Source: Clostridiales bacterium
GTDB taxonomy: Bacteria > Bacillota > Clostridia > Oscillospirales > QAMX01
Reading direction: 5' to 3'
Length of the DNA stretch: 18,751 nucleotides
NCBI GenBank assembly: GCA_016285815.1
Contig: JAEERN010000218.1
Coordinates: forward strand, 1 to 18,751
Shown: positions 1-7,323 of the stretch, in pieces
How the letters are laid out: each line of letters opens with the position of its first letter
Position numbering within the stretch: the first letter of the stretch is position 1
Position numbers and translations under genes: made by a program
Notes under the pieces: generated by a model
Databases searched by the model: none
What the model was told of the DNA's origin: nothing
What the model saw: only the letters and a program-made list of their open reading frames with translations

Positions 1-1
1 A

Positions 2-52
2 GAGCTCTCCGGCAAATCCGACGCCGAGCTGGAAGCGCTGATGCGCGAATGA
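2..52 (+). CDS. C-terminal tail of an upstream protein (partial)
   Basis: An open frame enters from the left edge and reads ELSGKSDAELEALMRE before a TGA. The mix of charged and small residues looks like a normal C-terminus, and a strong terminator follows at 192-218. The other two forward frames look less protein-like. Only 16 residues are visible, so no family or function can be given. Confidence 0.45.
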   Translation, partial: ELSGKSDAELEALMRE

Positions 53-191
53 GTCTCGCCGTGTTCCTTCCGGCGGCGCGCAAAAGCGGAGGACGCCGCA
101 CAAGCCCCCCCGCGCGCGGACCGGAGGAACGACCTCTGCGGCCGGGCCCAAGAGACCGCGCAGACCGAAATCATATACTGATAAACGCAGC

Positions 192-218
192 AAGGCGGGG
201 AGCAAAGCTCCCCGCCTT
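192..218 (+). terminator. Rho-independent terminator of the upstream gene
   Basis: A 12-bp perfect stem (AAGGCGGGGAGC / GCTCCCCGCCTT) closes on a 3-nt AAA loop and is followed by TGGTTAATT. The U-tract is poor, but the stem is strong and lies downstream of the truncated gene. Nothing else gene-like is seen in 53-191. Confidence 0.75.
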
Positions 219-240
219 TGGTTAATTGTGATCATATCCT

Positions 241-272
241 TTTTTGCCACCGAATTTCTCCGACGGCAAAAA
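241..272. repeat. Inverted repeat in the upstream region of the GxGYxYP gene
   Basis: TTTTTGCC (241-248) and GGCAAAAA (265-272) are perfect 8-bp inverted arms around 16 nt. It lies between the upstream terminator and the promoter at 331. It could be a weak bidirectional terminator, since both arms are flanked by T- or A-runs, or an operator. Apart from this and the promoter I see nothing else in 219-410. Confidence 0.4.
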
Positions 273-330
273 TCATTTCTTTTTATGTTCTTTTTCCCCT
301 CAGCCGGTTTCTTTCCCCGCGGCGGCTTTC

Positions 331-359
331 TTGACGAAATGCTTTTTTTGTGGTAGTAT
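331..359 (+). promoter_or_regulatory. Sigma-70-type promoter for the GxGYxYP gene
   Basis: TTGACG (331-336), a 17-nt spacer and TAGTAT (354-359), with a TGG extended -10 just upstream. The predicted transcript start near 366 gives a leader of about 45 nt to the ATG at 411. Confidence 0.7.
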
Positions 360-410
360 GAAATCGTGGGCCGCGCTGCGGCCCGCAGTCGGACCTGTGG
401 AGGACGCCAT

Positions 411-2162
411 ATGGAAAAGATCTATCTGTACAAGCTTTACGAGGACCGCACGGCGCGGACCTACGACGAGACGCTGGCCGTCGCCTGCATGCAGGGGCTG
501 GCCAACCGCAGCGGCGCCATGATCTACGTCGTCTGTGAGGACGACGAAAACCACCGGAACGGCAGACCGTCGTCGGTGGGCCGGTCCTTCGGCGCGCCGA
601 TCACGCGGCCCAGGGCGGCGCCGTGGTTCTGGCTGGATCTCCTGTCCCGGGACGGGCGCTGGCTGGAGGGAGTCCCCCGCCAGACGCTGGGCTCTCTCGA
701 CGAGCTCTTCGCCGTTGCAAGACCGTACGTCGACGGCATCGTGCTTTGGGACGTGAACGCCCCCTCCACCGTCAACGTGGCGACCACCATCGCCGGCGTT
801 GAAAATCTGATCGCGCTGTCCGGGGACCTTTACGAGACCTTCGGCCGGCGGACCGGACTTCCGGTGGTCCACGATCTGCGGGGCAAGTTCGACGGCAGCG
901 TCTCCGGCAGCGTGAAGGTGGACGCCTACCGCTGGGCCCTTGAGAACTATCTGAAAAAGGGCCTCTGCTCGAACACGATCATCGGCAACATCGACGACGC
1001 CTGGCGCATCCGCGACGAGGGCCGGACCACGTACGTGCTGGAGCGCGACCGCTACGTCTGTGAAAAGGCCTTCTGCTTCGAGCTGTCCCCGTGGGACACC
1101 TTCGCGCCGGAGGACGAGCCCGACGAGCCCCTCGGCGTGGAAAAGCAGCTGATGCTCGAGATCTTCGAAACGGTGTACCGGAACTGCGCCGGCCGGAACA
1201 TGACCGAGTTCTGCGGTTTTTTCAACATCGACAAGCTTCGCTTCGGCCAGCCGGACGGCGTCCTCACCGAGTGGGAACAGGTGCACCTGATGTCCCCTTA
1301 CAACTTCTATCAGAACACCGTGATGAACGACGTTTACAACCAGTCCTTCCACAAGTGGGCGCCGTTCGCCCCGCTGAAGCAGGGGCGGCCGGCGGCGAAG
1401 AAAACGCTGGAGAACAAGGTCTATCTGTGCATGCAGGTCTGCGACATGGACTCCGCCACGCCGGTCTACGACACCATGATCGCGCTCTGGCACGATCCGC
1501 ACCGGGGCGAGCTGCCGCTGGCCTGGGGGATCAACCCGAACTTCTGCGGGATCTTTCCGGATCTCATGAAGTATTTTTACGACACGCGGACCGAAAACGA
1601 CTTCATCGTCGCCGATTCGTCCGGCGCGGGGTACTTCAACGCCTCCCGCGTCCCGCCAGAAAACTGGGCGACGGTGCGGGCCCACAACAAGTACTGGTAC
1701 GAGCATGCCGACGTCACCATCTCCGGGATGGTGCTGGACGCGGACCACGCGACCAAAGAGGTGCTCCGCAACTACGCGGCCTTCTCGCCCGACGGGTTCT
1801 GCTCGCTGATCTCGGGATATCACGGCGGAAAGAACCTGCGCCTCGACCGTCAGGTGTTCGACGGCATGCCGGTGAGCTACATGACGAAGGGCGTCTGCGA
1901 CTGGCTCGGGACCTGTGAACGGACGGCCGCCGCCCTGAACGACGTCTATTTCAAGAAGATGAGCCCCACCCGGCCGGAATTTCTCTATTACCGCCTGTGC
2001 TACCGCCTGCCCTCGGAGATGTACGCGCTCTACCTCGAGCTGCAGCGCACCAATCCCCGGCTCGACATCGAGCTGGTGGACCCGTACACGTACTTCGACC
2101 TCGTGCGTCAGGAGAGCGAGGCCAGACAGGAGCTCGAGCCGTCTCTGGTGAGCTCGGACTGA
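411..2162 (+). CDS. GxGYxYP family protein (putative glycoside-hydrolase-like)
   Basis: A 583-aa protein. The ATG at 411 is chosen because GGAGG (399-403) lies 7 nt upstream; the open frame extends further up but without a ribosome site and past the promoter. The N-terminus carries the family-like DETLAVACMQGLANR segment. The signature region is SSGAGYFNASRVP near residues 403-415, a GxGYx(Y/F)-type motif as in the GxGYxYP domain family (Pfam GxGYxYP_N/_C). That family is suggested to act on carbohydrates, but I know of no firm biochemical demonstration. No signal peptide or membrane segment is visible, so it is predicted to be cytoplasmic, whereas many relatives in Bacteroidota are exported. 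It is a single-gene transcription unit with its own promoter and terminator. The family assignment is fairly secure; the reaction is unknown. Confidence 0.75.
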   Translation: MEKIYLYKLYEDRTARTYDETLAVACMQGLANRSGAMIYVVCEDDENHRNGRPSSVGRSFGAPITRPRAAPWFWLDLLSRDGRWLEGVPRQTLGSLDELFAVARPYVDGIVLWDVNAPSTVNVATTIAGVENLIALSGDLYETFGRRTGLPVVHDLRGKFDGSVSGSVKVDAYRWALENYLKKGLCSNTIIGNIDDAWRIRDEGRTTYVLERDRYVCEKAFCFELSPWDTFAPEDEPDEPLGVEKQLMLEIFETVYRNCAGRNMTEFCGFFNIDKLRFGQPDGVLTEWEQVHLMSPYNFYQNTVMNDVYNQSFHKWAPFAPLKQGRPAAKKTLENKVYLCMQVCDMDSATPVYDTMIALWHDPHRGELPLAWGINPNFCGIFPDLMKYFYDTRTENDFIVADSSGAGYFNASRVPPENWATVRAHNKYWYEHADVTISGMVLDADHATKEVLRNYAAFSPDGFCSLISGYHGGKNLRLDRQVFDGMPVSYMTKGVCDWLGTCERTAAALNDVYFKKMSPTRPEFLYYRLCYRLPSEMYALYLELQRTNPRLDIELVDPYTYFDLVRQESEARQELEPSLVSSD

Positions 2163-2187
2163 TCCGCAAAGCAAAAAGCAAAACAGG

Positions 2188-2213
2188 CCCCGGCGGCAAA
2201 TCGACCGCCGGGG
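2188..2213. terminator. Bidirectional terminator between convergent genes
   Basis: A 9-bp perfect stem (CCCCGGCGG / CCGCCGGGG) with an 8-nt loop. The forward side continues TTCTCGTTTTA and the reverse side continues into T-rich sequence (CCTGTTTTGCTTTTTGC). It serves both the GxGYxYP gene and the leftward gene ending at 2261. Confidence 0.8.
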
Positions 2214-2260
2214 TTCTCGTTTTATGTCATCCGCCGCTTGTCGCCGCCCGCCTGCGCCTT

Positions 2261-2977
2261 TCAAGAAGGATAATAGCCCTCGAGGATCCAGGTGAGTTTC
2301 TCAGCCGGAACGCCGATCCATTGCCCGCTGCCGTCGACAAGCTCGACCCAACCGTAATCAAAAAAAGGGGAAAAAGACAGCCTTTTCCGGTCGTCCAGGA
2401 CTAAATCCACTTTGCTGATATAACAGGGCTGCTCTTCCAGTTCGACGCCGTGACTCCCCCAAAAGTCCGGGTATTCTGTCGAAGCGGCAACCTCTACGGC
2501 GGCGATCTTCTTTCCGATCGCCTCGTAGAACAGCCGGTTCGCATGGAAATTTTTCCCGTTTATCCCCGACCCGATGAGCCGGGGAAGGGTGTTCAGCTCC
2601 AGACGGACACAACTGGCGTCCTCGAAAGAGATCCCGAGGGAATCACCGTCCTCGAAAGAGATCACCAGCGGTTCGTCGATCTGGGCAAGACAGCGAAATA
2701 CGGCGTCTGCGGGGACCGCGGCCGCCGGATCGTCGGAACCCCGTGCCGCCGCAGGCCATGTTGGAGTCGCGGTCATATAACAAGCTGACCCAAACTCGTA
2801 AGACGTCCAATTATACCCGATCCCCACGGCCGTGATATCTTTCACCGTCCGGCCCTCGAGCCGCAGTTCGAGCGCCTTTTGGATTACTTCCGCAGGGGTC
2901 TGCAGGATCGGCGCAGACCATTCCCAAAAGCAGAACCGGTTGCCGGGAAAGACGTTTTTCCCGTCTGAGCGGACCAT
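2261..2977 (-). CDS. Hypothetical protein, 238 aa, unrecognised
   Basis: The start is the ATG reading MVRSDGKNVFPGN, preceded at good distance by AAGGGG. The frame stays open upstream to 3112, overlapping the regulator gene, but without a better ribosome site. No signal peptide or membrane helix is apparent. The central part has a short internal repeat (two ISFED units 10 residues apart) encoded by a 30-bp duplication. The C-terminal half is rich in aromatic residues and predicted beta strand. The coding DNA is visibly less GC-rich than its neighbours. It lies 85 nt behind the LuxR-type gene on the same strand, so it may be co-transcribed. I do not recognise a family, and no function is proposed. 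Confidence 0.65.
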   Translation of the reverse strand: MVRSDGKNVFPGNRFCFWEWSAPILQTPAEVIQKALELRLEGRTVKDITAVGIGYNWTSYEFGSACYMTATPTWPAAARGSDDPAAAVPADAVFRCLAQIDEPLVISFEDGDSLGISFEDASCVRLELNTLPRLIGSGINGKNFHANRLFYEAIGKKIAAVEVAASTEYPDFWGSHGVELEEQPCYISKVDLVLDDRKRLSFSPFFDYGWVELVDGSGQWIGVPAEKLTWILEGYYPS

Positions 2978-3062
2978 TCGACACACCCCTTCTGTCAACA
3001 TTCGCCGCCGGAAAAGCGTCCTGCGCCTCTTCGGACCCCCCCGCGGCGGCGTTTTTTCGCCT

Positions 3063-4424
3063 TCATCGCGTTTCGGACCGATAGCGGGAAACCAGCGAAA
3101 GGCGGTTTTCACAGCTGGTCTTTTTCAGGACGTTGTGGACGTGGAACTTCACCGTGCTCTCCGACACGTACAGCCCGGCGGCCATCTCCGGGTTTGACTG
3201 CCCCGCCAGGACCAGCTTGAGGATCTCCTGTTCCCGCCGGGACAGCTCGTAGCGTTCGGCGAAGAGGTCGAACCGCTCCTGATCGCTCATCTCCCGGACG
3301 GGAGCGGGCGTATAGACCCGGTGGTAGAGCAGGAAGAACAGCGCAATCACCGCGGCGAACAGCGCCGCCGAGACGCCCACCAGCAAGAGCGGCGAGCCGG
3401 ACAGCAAAACGCAGAAAAGCGTTCCGAGGGAATCGCCGAACCGGCCGAACAGCAGGCCGGCCCCGGCGAGGTACAGCCCGTTCCCGGCCCGGCTGGCCAG
3501 ATCGCAGAACAGCACCGCCCGGAACACAGTGAAAAAACCGAAAAAGAAGTACCCCAGACCCCAGACGACGATGCTGGGCCCCAGCCGGTCGCTCAGGGCC
3601 ATCAGCAGGAATGGGAACCCCAGCGACGCCACGCAGCAGACCGCGCCGTACTTCCGCCGGCGGTCGCCGACGATGCCGGCGATGACCAGCCCCACGGCGT
3701 AAAAGATCCGGCTCAGCTCCAGGTCGACGCCCTGAGAGAGGTCGGCGGCGGGAAAGGAAAAGCCGAGGTTCTTGACAAGGCTGATCAGCACGACCGTCCC
3801 GCCGGCCAGCGCGACGAGGCGCGGCGCGGGAGGATCTCCCGAGGGCGAAAGCGCCGGCCGGCGCGCGGGGGGACGGAGGAAGAACAGACCCACCGTCGCC
3901 GCGGCCAGAACGGCGTACGCGGCGAGGACGGCCGGAGCGCGCAGGAAATTGCCGCCGCCGGGCAGCGACAGGAGCCACGCGCCGACGCTGGCCGCGCCGT
4001 AGCCGAAACCGAAGACCTTGGACCGCTTCTGCCAGTCCACGTCCAGCGCCAGCCGGTGCAGATAGGCGCCGGCCGCCGCGCCGTGGAACAGGTTCATGCC
4101 GTACCCCGCGGTCAGAAGGGAGGGCAGACTTTTGCACAAAAGGGCCGGAACCGCGCACAGCAGGTCCGCCGCGACCACCGCGGCGAACGCCACCCGCCCC
4201 GCCGCCTGCGGCCGCAGGCGGACGGCCAGCGCGAAGAGGGCGAGCCCCAGCGCCTGGAACAGATAGCCTACGACCTCGGTGAAGAACTCCAGCGAAGAGT
4301 CCGGGAAAAACTCCGTCAGACGGTACATCCAGGAGAGATAGGCCGACGAGGTCCAGAGAAAGCACACGAAGATCAGCAGGAAACACGCCGTTTCCCGCGA
4401 CAGCGCAGGTTTTCGCACTCGCAC
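3063..4424 (-). CDS. Membrane-anchored LuxR-family transcriptional regulator (MFS-like N-terminus)
   Basis: A 453-aa protein. The GTG start at 4424 is chosen because GGGAGG lies 7 nt upstream; in-frame ATG codons further up have no ribosome site. Roughly residues 10-375 form about 11-12 hydrophobic segments with an MFS-like look. The last 62 residues (from about 392) are a classic LuxR/GerE helix-turn-helix: SRREQEILKLVLAG, then NPEMAAGLYVSESTVKFHVHNVLKK. This architecture is known from gut Actinomycetota and some Clostridia, usually as orphan membrane regulators without a cognate kinase. It presumably senses a small molecule or membrane state and controls nearby genes. It is divergent from the lipoprotein operon, a likely target. 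The class assignment is secure; the ligand is unknown. Confidence 0.88.
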   Translation of the reverse strand: MRVRKPALSRETACFLLIFVCFLWTSSAYLSWMYRLTEFFPDSSLEFFTEVVGYLFQALGLALFALAVRLRPQAAGRVAFAAVVAADLLCAVPALLCKSLPSLLTAGYGMNLFHGAAAGAYLHRLALDVDWQKRSKVFGFGYGAASVGAWLLSLPGGGNFLRAPAVLAAYAVLAAATVGLFFLRPPARRPALSPSGDPPAPRLVALAGGTVVLISLVKNLGFSFPAADLSQGVDLELSRIFYAVGLVIAGIVGDRRRKYGAVCCVASLGFPFLLMALSDRLGPSIVVWGLGYFFFGFFTVFRAVLFCDLASRAGNGLYLAGAGLLFGRFGDSLGTLFCVLLSGSPLLLVGVSAALFAAVIALFFLLYHRVYTPAPVREMSDQERFDLFAERYELSRREQEILKLVLAGQSNPEMAAGLYVSESTVKFHVHNVLKKTSCENRLSLVSRYRSETR

Positions 4425-4450
4425 GGGCTCACCTCCCATCTCTCTCCATG

Positions 4451-4479
4451 ATTGTAACATCCCCGGGCGCGGCTGTCAA
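4451..4479 (-). promoter_or_regulatory. Promoter for the LuxR-type regulator
   Basis: On the minus strand: TTGACA (4474-4479), a 17-nt spacer, TGT-extended TACAAT (4451-4456). This is close to consensus. Transcription should begin near 4444, about 20 nt before the GTG start. Confidence 0.85.
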
Positions 4480-4525
4480 CAGGGGCGAAAACAAAGATTT
4501 GCCGCCTACTGACCCAAAACTGACC

Positions 4526-4554
4526 TTGCGCCGGGGCGCGTTTTCCCGTATAAT
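4526..4554 (+). promoter_or_regulatory. Promoter for the small-protein/lipoprotein operon
   Basis: TTGCGC (4526-4531), a 17-nt spacer and a perfect TATAAT (4549-4554). The predicted start near 4561 rules out an in-frame ATG at 4553 as translation start, because it lies within the -10 box. The promoter is back to back with the luxR promoter (-35 boxes about 47 bp apart). Confidence 0.75.
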
Positions 4555-4588
4555 GGCCCCATGGAACAAAAAAGAGGAGGCGCGGGAC

Positions 4589-4894
4589 TTGGCGGAAGCG
4601 AACGAGCGGGTGTATCTCTGCGAAAAGACCGTTCTGCTCAACTCGCTCTACGACCTGCTGGAGCAGCTGGCGCTGCCCCTGCTGGCCGCGGACAGCAAGG
4701 CCGGGATCCTGTGCTTTTCCTTCGGCGACGGACAGGGCGAGATGCGCCTCGTTCCCGCCGGGCGGGACGGGTCGGCGGCCGTACGGCTGCGCCTTTCCGG
4801 GACCGGTCCGGACCTGGCCGGCGTTTTGTTCGATGAGCTCGGCTCGGCCCTGCGGCGGAGCCGGGAAACGGAATCAAGGAGGAAGGATCCATGA
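4589..4894 (+). CDS. Small hypothetical protein, 101 aa, TTG start, coupled to the lipoprotein
   Basis: The TTG at 4589 sits 8 nt after GAGGAGG (4574-4580). The only upstream in-frame ATG nearby overlaps the -10 box, so TTG is the best start. The product begins with an amphipathic helical region (ERVYLCEKTVLLNSLYDLLE), then a compact alpha/beta-looking segment (ILCFSFGDGQGEMRLVPAG) and an Arg/Glu-rich tail. No signal peptide is seen. Its TGA overlaps the next start codon (ATGA), which indicates translational coupling to the lipoprotein. I do not recognise the family. The coupling implies a joint role, for instance as a cytoplasmic partner or regulator, but that is inference. Confidence 0.65.
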   Translation: MAEANERVYLCEKTVLLNSLYDLLEQLALPLLAADSKAGILCFSFGDGQGEMRLVPAGRDGSAAVRLRLSGTGPDLAGVLFDELGSALRRSRETESRRKDP

Positions 4895-6594
4895 GATCTC
4901 GCGTCACAAGGCTCGCCGCCGCGGTGCTTCTGGGCTCGCTGCTGTTCCTGAGCGGCTGTCAGGGGATGACCATCTTTCAGAGCGGCACGGACGTCATGAC
5001 GGCCACCGGCTACCGGGACGCCGTATCGGAAGCCCAGCGCTTTTCCACCAAGTGTCTCGACAGCTATGAGGTGGTCTGGAGCGATGACGCCGGGCTTTAT
5101 ATCTACACGGGCTTCGGTCAGGGGATCCCCTATGTGCTGATCTATCGCCACGCCGGCCTGTCCCTCAGCGAGGACGACTATCTGGAGACCGTCGTCCGGC
5201 CGGATATGCAGAACTCGTACGGCGAGGATCTGCTGGACGCCTCGCGCCTGAAGGAGTACACGCTGGGCGGCCGGACCATGCCCGGCATCCTCTTCACCTA
5301 TCGTCTGAACGAGTACACGGTCAAGTCCCTTCGCCTGTGCTGGAAGACCGGCGACAGCCTGATCTCCTTCACCGCCAAATATCTGGACGGCGAAGAGCGC
5401 GCCACCATGGCGGCGCTGGAGACGGCCATTGAAAACTTTTCCCTGACGGGCGACACCGCCGTCTCCGGGACCCCGGCGGTCACCGCCCCGGTCCCCGGCA
5501 CGTCGGACACCACGGCGGTCACGCCCGCCGTCACGGAGCCCACCGGCACCCAGGCGACCCCCACCGAATCGACCACCACTGAGGCGACTACCACCGAATC
5601 GACCACCACCGAGGCGACTACCACCGAGGCGACCACCACCGCCCAACAGCTGAAGATCACGCCGACCGAATCGTCCCAGGTCCGGATGACCGCCTATTCC
5701 GACCCCGCGGGATACTTCACCATGGAGATACCCCAGGGCTGGACCGTCAAGACGGGCCTTCGCCCCAGCCGGGAGTTCGACCTGATCAGCTTTGCCATCG
5801 AGGTCACGGATCCCCGAAACCCCGACCGGATGCTGTACTTCAACCTCAACTGCGTCGCCGGACTGCAGTCGCAGGAGGCCCACGACTGGTATGTGCGCTA
5901 TTACGGGGCGGGCGACCAGTTCGCGCAGATGCCCGTGATCTCCCCGCTCTCGACGGCCGGTCTGTTCGAGGGCATGAAGACGCTGTACGGGTACGACGCC
6001 TTCTCCGTTCTCGACACCATGCCGGGCGCCTTCGGCGGCGACGTGCTGGCCGCGACCTGCACCTCCGCCGCCACGGGGCGGACGCTGGAGGGCCTCTTCG
6101 CCGCCACGGTCACGGCCAACGAGTATCTGGTCCAGCGGGACATGTTCGACTTCTTCTCCGGCTATGTGGACGTCGGCCTCGTCACGGTCTACGACGTTGT
6201 GATGGAGACCGCGCCCCAGGAGGAGTTCCTGGACTGGCAGCCCATCCTGGACCGCTGTCTCGGCTCGATCCGGTTCACCGAGGCCTTCCACACCCAGCGG
6301 CAGGAGCAGTGGCGCCGGGTCATGGGGACCGCGCAGTATCTGTCCCGGGCGGCCGACGAGATGCGGACCATGCTCATGGACTCGTGGAGCTATCGCAGCA
6401 CGACCTACGACGTGATCTCCCAGAAGCAGAGCGACGCCACTCTGGGCTATGAGCGCGTCTACGACACGGAGACCGGCGAATACTACAAAGCCGAGCTGGG
6501 CTTCGGCGACTGGTACGGCGGGACCCGCTATCAGACCGTCGACACCGACGAGGCCTATCTGGCGCCCGTCACGGGCTATATCGAGTGGCGCTGA
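4891..6594 (+). CDS. Lipoprotein with Thr-rich repeat linker
   Basis: A 567-aa protein; the ATG at 4891 lies 8 nt after AAGGAGG. The N-terminus is a lipoprotein signal peptide (two Arg, hydrophobic stretch, lipobox LSGC with the lipidated Cys at residue 23). Residues 30-185 form one globular domain. Residues about 190-250 are a Thr/Pro/Val/Ala/Glu-rich linker that ends in five TE(S/A)TT pentapeptides (225-249). From about 265 to the end is a second domain that starts YSDPAGYFTMEIPQGW, a pattern common in small surface domains of Bacillota lipoproteins. It is probably anchored on the outer face of the membrane, with the linker spanning the wall and perhaps glycosylated. No catalytic motif is recognised and the function is unknown. 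A terminator follows directly. Confidence 0.85.
   Translation: MRSRVTRLAAAVLLGSLLFLSGCQGMTIFQSGTDVMTATGYRDAVSEAQRFSTKCLDSYEVVWSDDAGLYIYTGFGQGIPYVLIYRHAGLSLSEDDYLETVVRPDMQNSYGEDLLDASRLKEYTLGGRTMPGILFTYRLNEYTVKSLRLCWKTGDSLISFTAKYLDGEERATMAALETAIENFSLTGDTAVSGTPAVTAPVPGTSDTTAVTPAVTEPTGTQATPTESTTTEATTTESTTTEATTTEATTTAQQLKITPTESSQVRMTAYSDPAGYFTMEIPQGWTVKTGLRPSREFDLISFAIEVTDPRNPDRMLYFNLNCVAGLQSQEAHDWYVRYYGAGDQFAQMPVISPLSTAGLFEGMKTLYGYDAFSVLDTMPGAFGGDVLAATCTSAATGRTLEGLFAATVTANEYLVQRDMFDFFSGYVDVGLVTVYDVVMETAPQEEFLDWQPILDRCLGSIRFTEAFHTQRQEQWRRVMGTAQYLSRAADEMRTMLMDSWSYRSTTYDVISQKQSDATLGYERVYDTETGEYYKAELGFGDWYGGTRYQTVDTDEAYLAPVTGYIEWR
5563..5637 (+). repeat. 15-bp tandem repeat, five copies, in the lipoprotein linker
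   Basis: Five consecutive 15-bp units of the form ACCGARDCGACYACC encode TE(S/A)TT pentapeptides. A higher-order 30-bp unit (TESTT-TEATT) occurs twice. The repeat is in frame, so copy-number change would alter linker length without breaking the protein. Confidence 0.85.
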
Positions 6595-6616
6595 CGCCGG
6601 ACAAAGATCCAAGGGA

Positions 6617-6656
6617 AAAGACGGTCCCGGGAGCATATCGCTCCGGGGCCGTCTTT
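6617..6656. terminator. Bidirectional terminator between the lipoprotein gene and the leftward catabolic operon
   Basis: A long hairpin: AAAGACGG pairs with CCGTCTTT, extended inward by CCCGG/CCGGG and AGC/GCT pairing with one bulge. The forward side is followed by CGCGTTTCTCTTTTT. It ends both convergent transcripts. Confidence 0.8.
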
Positions 6657-6682
6657 CGCGTTTCTCTTTTTCCGGGGAGACG

Positions 6683-7303
6683 TCAGCGCTGCTGCTGCAG
6701 GGTATAGTGCACGTCGCAGGCCTTTTCCTCGTCGGTGTACTTGCGCAGCGTGTCGATGACCTTGCCGTCGTTCCACTTCCGGTCCTCCACGTCCTCGGTG
6801 GTGCCCATGACGGTGACGTTCAGCTGTCTGCGGCGGGCGCGCACGTGGTCCCAGTCCACGAAGTAGATGTGGGCGAATTCGCCGCCGTCCAGCTCGCCGT
6901 CCTTGATGGTCATGGTCTCGCTCCGGCCGAAGAAGACCGAGCGCAGGTGGCCGTCGGTATTCATGCTGGTATAGTCGCCCGGCTCGCCGACGTAGCGGCC
7001 GAACTGCGCGTGGATGGGGCCGGGGTGGCGGTACTGGTGCTCTTCCGCAAAGTCGGGGATCATCTTCCGCATGATGTCCAGCAGGTCGTGCTGCAGATAC
7101 TCCAGATCGAAGCTGTCGATATCGTGGGAACACTCCTGGATCATGACCGAACAGGTGGTGTGGTGAGACGCGATGGCGACGGTCCCGTTTTTGACGCCCG
7201 AGGCCTTGACGATCTCAAGGATCTCCTTGGAGACGTCGTGGAACGTGGGGATCCAGCCCCGCGACTGCAGCTCCAGCTCTTTTTGATAGACTTTGAATTC
7301 CAT
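6683..7303 (-). CDS. YjbQ-family protein (copy 1, C-terminally extended)
   Basis: A 206-aa protein; the ATG at 7303 has AAAGGAG 7-8 nt upstream, whereas the longer open frame continues into the preceding gene without a ribosome site. Diagnostic segments are SHHTTCSVMIQEC (46-58), HPGP (93-96), NTDGHLRS (115-122) and VDWDHVRARRR (149-159). These match the YjbQ/UPF0047 family, one member of which was reported to give weak secondary thiamine-phosphate synthase activity; the true role is unknown. Family members are usually about 130-140 aa, so this one carries roughly 40 extra C-terminal residues and a longer central loop. It is the last gene of the leftward operon, after the SIS isomerase. A diverged paralogue lies in the opposite operon at 12829-13323. 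Confidence 0.85.
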   Translation of the reverse strand: MEFKVYQKELELQSRGWIPTFHDVSKEILEIVKASGVKNGTVAIASHHTTCSVMIQECSHDIDSFDLEYLQHDLLDIMRKMIPDFAEEHQYRHPGPIHAQFGRYVGEPGDYTSMNTDGHLRSVFFGRSETMTIKDGELDGGEFAHIYFVDWDHVRARRRQLNVTVMGTTEDVEDRKWNDGKVIDTLRKYTDEEKACDVHYTLQQQR

Positions 7304-7323
7304 GTTCTTGCTCCTTTTTTCTC

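Noticed and set aside
300..2264. 654-codon open frame on the minus strand opposite the GxGYxYP gene
   Set aside because: It is exactly antisense to a recognisable protein with promoter and ribosome site, has a composition rich in Val, Arg, Pro and His typical of high-GC shadow frames, and matches no family.
4561..4836. ATG at 4561 right after the promoter, giving a 91-aa Arg/Gly-rich product
   Set aside because: It would be leaderless, in a different frame, with shadow-like composition; the TTG at 4589 has a strong ribosome site and couples to the next gene.
4648..6636. 662-codon minus-strand frame opposite the lipoprotein gene
   Set aside because: It contains low-complexity Gly/Arg repeats that are the reverse of the Thr-rich linker; shadow frame.
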